Origin: Neospora caninum Liverpool
Taxonomy: Eukaryota; Apicomplexa; Conoidasida; Eucoccidiorida; Sarcocystidae
Direction: 5' to 3'
Length of the DNA: 64,000 bases
NCBI RefSeq assembly: GCF_000208865.1
Contig: NC_018396.1
Span: forward strand, 5,822,514 to 5,886,513
Shown here in pieces: positions 61,511 through 64,000 of the stretch; position 1 is the stretch's first letter, and each line of letters begins with the position of its first letter. The notes under the pieces were generated by a model. That model saw only the letters and a program-made list of their open reading frames with translations, was not told the DNA's origin and did not search any database. The position numbers and the translations under genes were made by a program.

Positions 61511-63390
61511 GAAAACGAAACGAGCACACAAGGATAGAGGTGAACAGGAGACCATGGCAGAAACAGAGAAATATGTCAAAGTAAACTCAAGAGCAGCAGA
61601 GAGAGACTGGACAAAGCCAAACCGCATATAGAGACATGCACGCGTCGATCGACTCCCCAGGCACGAGACCGCGACCCCTCGATCGAATCGTTGTCACCGG
61701 AGACTCGTCTCACACTTTGTGCTTTCCTGGCTCTTTTTAGTTCTGTGTGCCTTTCTCTCTACGAATTCTTCTTTGTTTTTCTCCCTCTGTCTCTGCTTCT
61801 CTCTTTCTCTCCTCGCTTTCTGTGTCTCTCTCCGACTTTTCTTCCGCTCTCTCATCTCTGGTCGCGCCTCTTTTTCTGCATCCGTTTGCTCGGCTTCTAG
61901 TCTGTATCTCTCCTCCGCTTTCGCTCTTCCACGTTCTCTCTATATTTCTCAACAAGACCGCTGTCTCTCTTCTGTCTCTCGAAAGGGGAACACAGCCGCC
62001 CACTCTCGCCTCTTCGCAGCGCTGGGGCCAGCCGCCGATGCCTGAACTCTGCACTCGGGCAACTACACACTGAAGCATCCCCCCCCCCCCCCCAACTGTA
62101 AAAACCCGGGCAATAACGCATTGAAGGATCCTCTGTCGCTGCGGCTCTCAAGAGTGTCCAAAGGCGAAGCTCGTAAAACAGTCGGGGTACTCCAAAACAG
62201 CCGTTCAAGCTTCAAGTGGTTAAACTGTGGAGCGAACGCAACTCGCGGCCTCTCAGAGCGCATGTAGTAGTGATTTGTGAACAGAAGCCGCCGAAACAAA
62301 ACAAAACGGACTTACACACTGACCGCATGTTATTCGTGCTCGTGCACAACGAACCCCCTCTGTGTCTCTACCGAACAGAGAGATCTAGACCCCGCCGTGG
62401 CAGAGCCGGATCTTCACAACCTCACACCGTCTCGCATTTCTGTACTCGACGTTTGTACCCATCTAACTGTCGCCGTATATCTGTGCGTGTGGAAGTGGCG
62501 ATAGCTCGAGGGAGCGACAGCGACGGTACGGCGAGTTTCCAACAGCGGACGCATTTGCACAATGAATTTCTCCTCTAGATTTGGGAGGCGTTCTCGGGGA
62601 ACTGCAGTCGCAGGCAGGTTCCCTGTTGTGTGCGGGCGCCGGCGTTGTCTTTTGAGCCGTCGCGCTGGTCTTCTGCCCACCCCAAGCAAGTTCACATACC
62701 GCAATGCACGACAAAAGAACCGCAAACAACCGAATGGAGAGGGGAGACTCGGCACTTTCTCCGTCTCCCACAACTGTTCCTCGCGAGCCGGCTGACATGC
62801 TAATGTGTACAAAAAATCGCTTTGTCGGCGCAGCAGCCAGGCTGCGAGTTCAAAGTGATCGGCACATGTGATCACCGATTCTCTGATTCTCTGCAAACAT
62901 GGAACTGCCGACTCGAGGGGGACACCTGATTTTTGTCCCGCCTTTCTTGCGGAGCGCGTATCCAATGTTTCACAGCAAAAGGCCTTGGAGCCATATCTTT
63001 TCGTTGAACCTCGCACCACGCCTCTCTTTCTTCTTCCGGCTGTTCCTTCGCAGCCGCCTTGCCGCTCCCTGTCCTTCGTTATTCCATCTCTCTTCCCTCC
63101 TTTGCCCCTTCCCGTGTTTTCCCGTGTTCCTACGGTAGGAAAACGCCCATCCGTCTTCACTTTTATCTGTGGTCCCGCCACGCAATTTTCTCTCGGCTCC
63201 TCGCTCGTTCGTGTTTTCTCCGTGTGCCCTGCGCAGATTCGCTCGCCCTCACCCCCTTTCCTCCCCGTATCTTTTGTCTCTCGCGCTCTCTGCTTTCTCG
63301 GCCTTTCTCCGTTCGCTTTCTCTCGCTTTCTGGTCCACCTGCGAGCTTCGCTTTCGCTCTTGCTGTATAGGCAGTGTGTCGTCTCCAGCT
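61511..63390. other. Spacer / 3' flank with a C15 run and an unexplained long frame
   Basis: Contains C15 at 62079-62093. The minus strand is open from 63181 to 62414 (255 codons) without recognisable motif or ATG at its upstream edge; it would lie in the 3' flank of the gene at 63391. I do not call it. Confidence 0.4.
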
Positions 63391-63746
63391 CTACCGTTTA
63401 TGGAGGAGCTTGAGAAGGATTCGGATCACCGCGTTGAGAACCCGGTCCAGCAGCCAGATCTTCGCCTTGATGAGGAAGACGCTCAACGCAGCCCGAGCCG
63501 TCACTTTGACTTGGTTCCACAAGCCTCTGACTACGGGGGACGAAAAGGCGGGCGGCGGCCCTTGCCCACGCCCTCGGTCTCCTTCCGAGAGCGGCGACCT
63601 GCCGCCTTCTCCGGCCTTCCGTGGGTCCGGGGAAGACCCGAGCAGTTCCTCCAGGAGCCGCTGAAGGGGGTGGTTTGGCGCGGCAGAAAAGGGATTGACA
63701 GAGAACGGGGCGCGCGCGCTGCGGCGACCCAGAGAGTGGAAAAAAT
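63391..63746 (-). CDS. 3'-terminal exon of an unrecognised gene (continues past the right edge)
   Basis: Minus strand from an acceptor (CTGCGTGCAG, exon start 63746) to TAG at 63391. It reads FFHSLGRRSARAPFSVNPF, then LQRLLEELLGSSPDP, a Gly/Pro/Arg linker, then VRGLWNQVKVTARAALSVF and WLLDRVLNAVIRILLKLLHK. This frame has clearly more G/C at third positions than the two competing open frames (plus 63402-63798, and minus ending 63398), and the end looks like a regular amphipathic helix. A neighbouring upstream piece, 63861-63790 minus (RRAVDLETGIYPVDAPDQ), would join in phase only to the competing minus frame, so the choice is not settled. No family recognised. Confidence 0.4.
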
Positions 63747-64000
63747 CTGCACGCAGACGCAGCGAGAGACACTGGGGAGCTATAGGTACTTGTCTTGATC
63801 AGGTGCGTCGACCGGATAGATGCCGGTCTCAAGATCCACAGCCCGCCGATGGCCGAGAACGCACGCGAACTACCGAACGCAAGAGCCGTGGAAATCCTTG
63901 CACCTTGGCGCAGACGTGCATTTGAACATTCACGCACAAATACATCTGCATTACAGAGACAGATCGACGTGTCGAGACGTATTGATGTAGATCTCTCAAC

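Noticed and set aside
1..64000. Transposons, CRISPR arrays, rRNA genes, organellar insertions
   Set aside because: No terminal repeats with transposase-like frames, no spaced direct repeats of CRISPR type, no rRNA signature and no mitochondrial or apicoplast gene sequence was seen by eye; short organellar fragments could be missed without a search.

Overview
The window is nuclear DNA of a coccidian apicomplexan, most likely the Toxoplasma gondii / Hammondia / Neospora group. The reasons are short exons joined by GT-AG introns, introns and flanks full of (TA)n, (CATA)n and pyrimidine-rich tracts, Ser/Ala/Glu/Arg-rich inserts in conserved eukaryotic proteins, and YGCATGCR (TGCATGC-type) motifs in presumed promoters. 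One 100-N assembly gap lies inside an intron. There is nothing prokaryotic, no CRISPR array and no intact transposon.

Layout. (1) 61-2869 (+): 3' part of the Obg-like ATPase OLA1. (2) 2870-6631: gene-poor, with a tRNA-Glu(CUC) at 4041 and two linked candidate exons on the minus strand. (3) 6632-8942 (-): a degenerate 3'-5' exonuclease-fold protein resembling EXD1. (4) 8943-17248: gene-poor; it holds a two-exon 68-residue membrane protein (11451-12286, -), a 20-bp and a 24-bp tandem repeat, and a frameshifted coding remnant near 13.4-14.9 kb. (5) 17249-20998 (+): Sfp-type 4'-phosphopantetheinyl transferase with a tRNA-Ile(AAU) inside its fourth intron. (6) 22912-30303 (-): Ulp1/SENP SUMO protease. 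(7) 32163-33657 (+): RPA3, the small subunit of replication protein A, head-to-head with the SUMO protease. (8) 36277-44914 (-): large M16-family metalloprotease with an HTLEH zinc motif and an acidic, His/Cys-rich tail. (9) 45721-48652 (+): ankyrin-repeat protein, head-to-head with the protease. (10) 50560-53711 (-): 897-residue secretory-type protein with YGY repeats, family not recognised. (11) 55528-60660 (-): TFIIH subunit p52/Tfb2. (12) 63391-63746 (-): 3' exon of a gene running off the right end.

The genes do not form a pathway. They are mostly housekeeping functions (ribosome-associated GTPase/ATPase, carrier-protein activation, SUMO cycling, DNA replication and repair, transcription/NER) mixed with lineage-specific proteins. 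Exon models were built by hand from splice sites and reading phase. For OLA1, PPTase, RPA3, the M16 protease, the ankyrin protein, the secreted protein and Tfb2 every exon phase closes. The SUMO protease closes only with one weak donor. All identities come from recognising motifs by eye; no database search was run.
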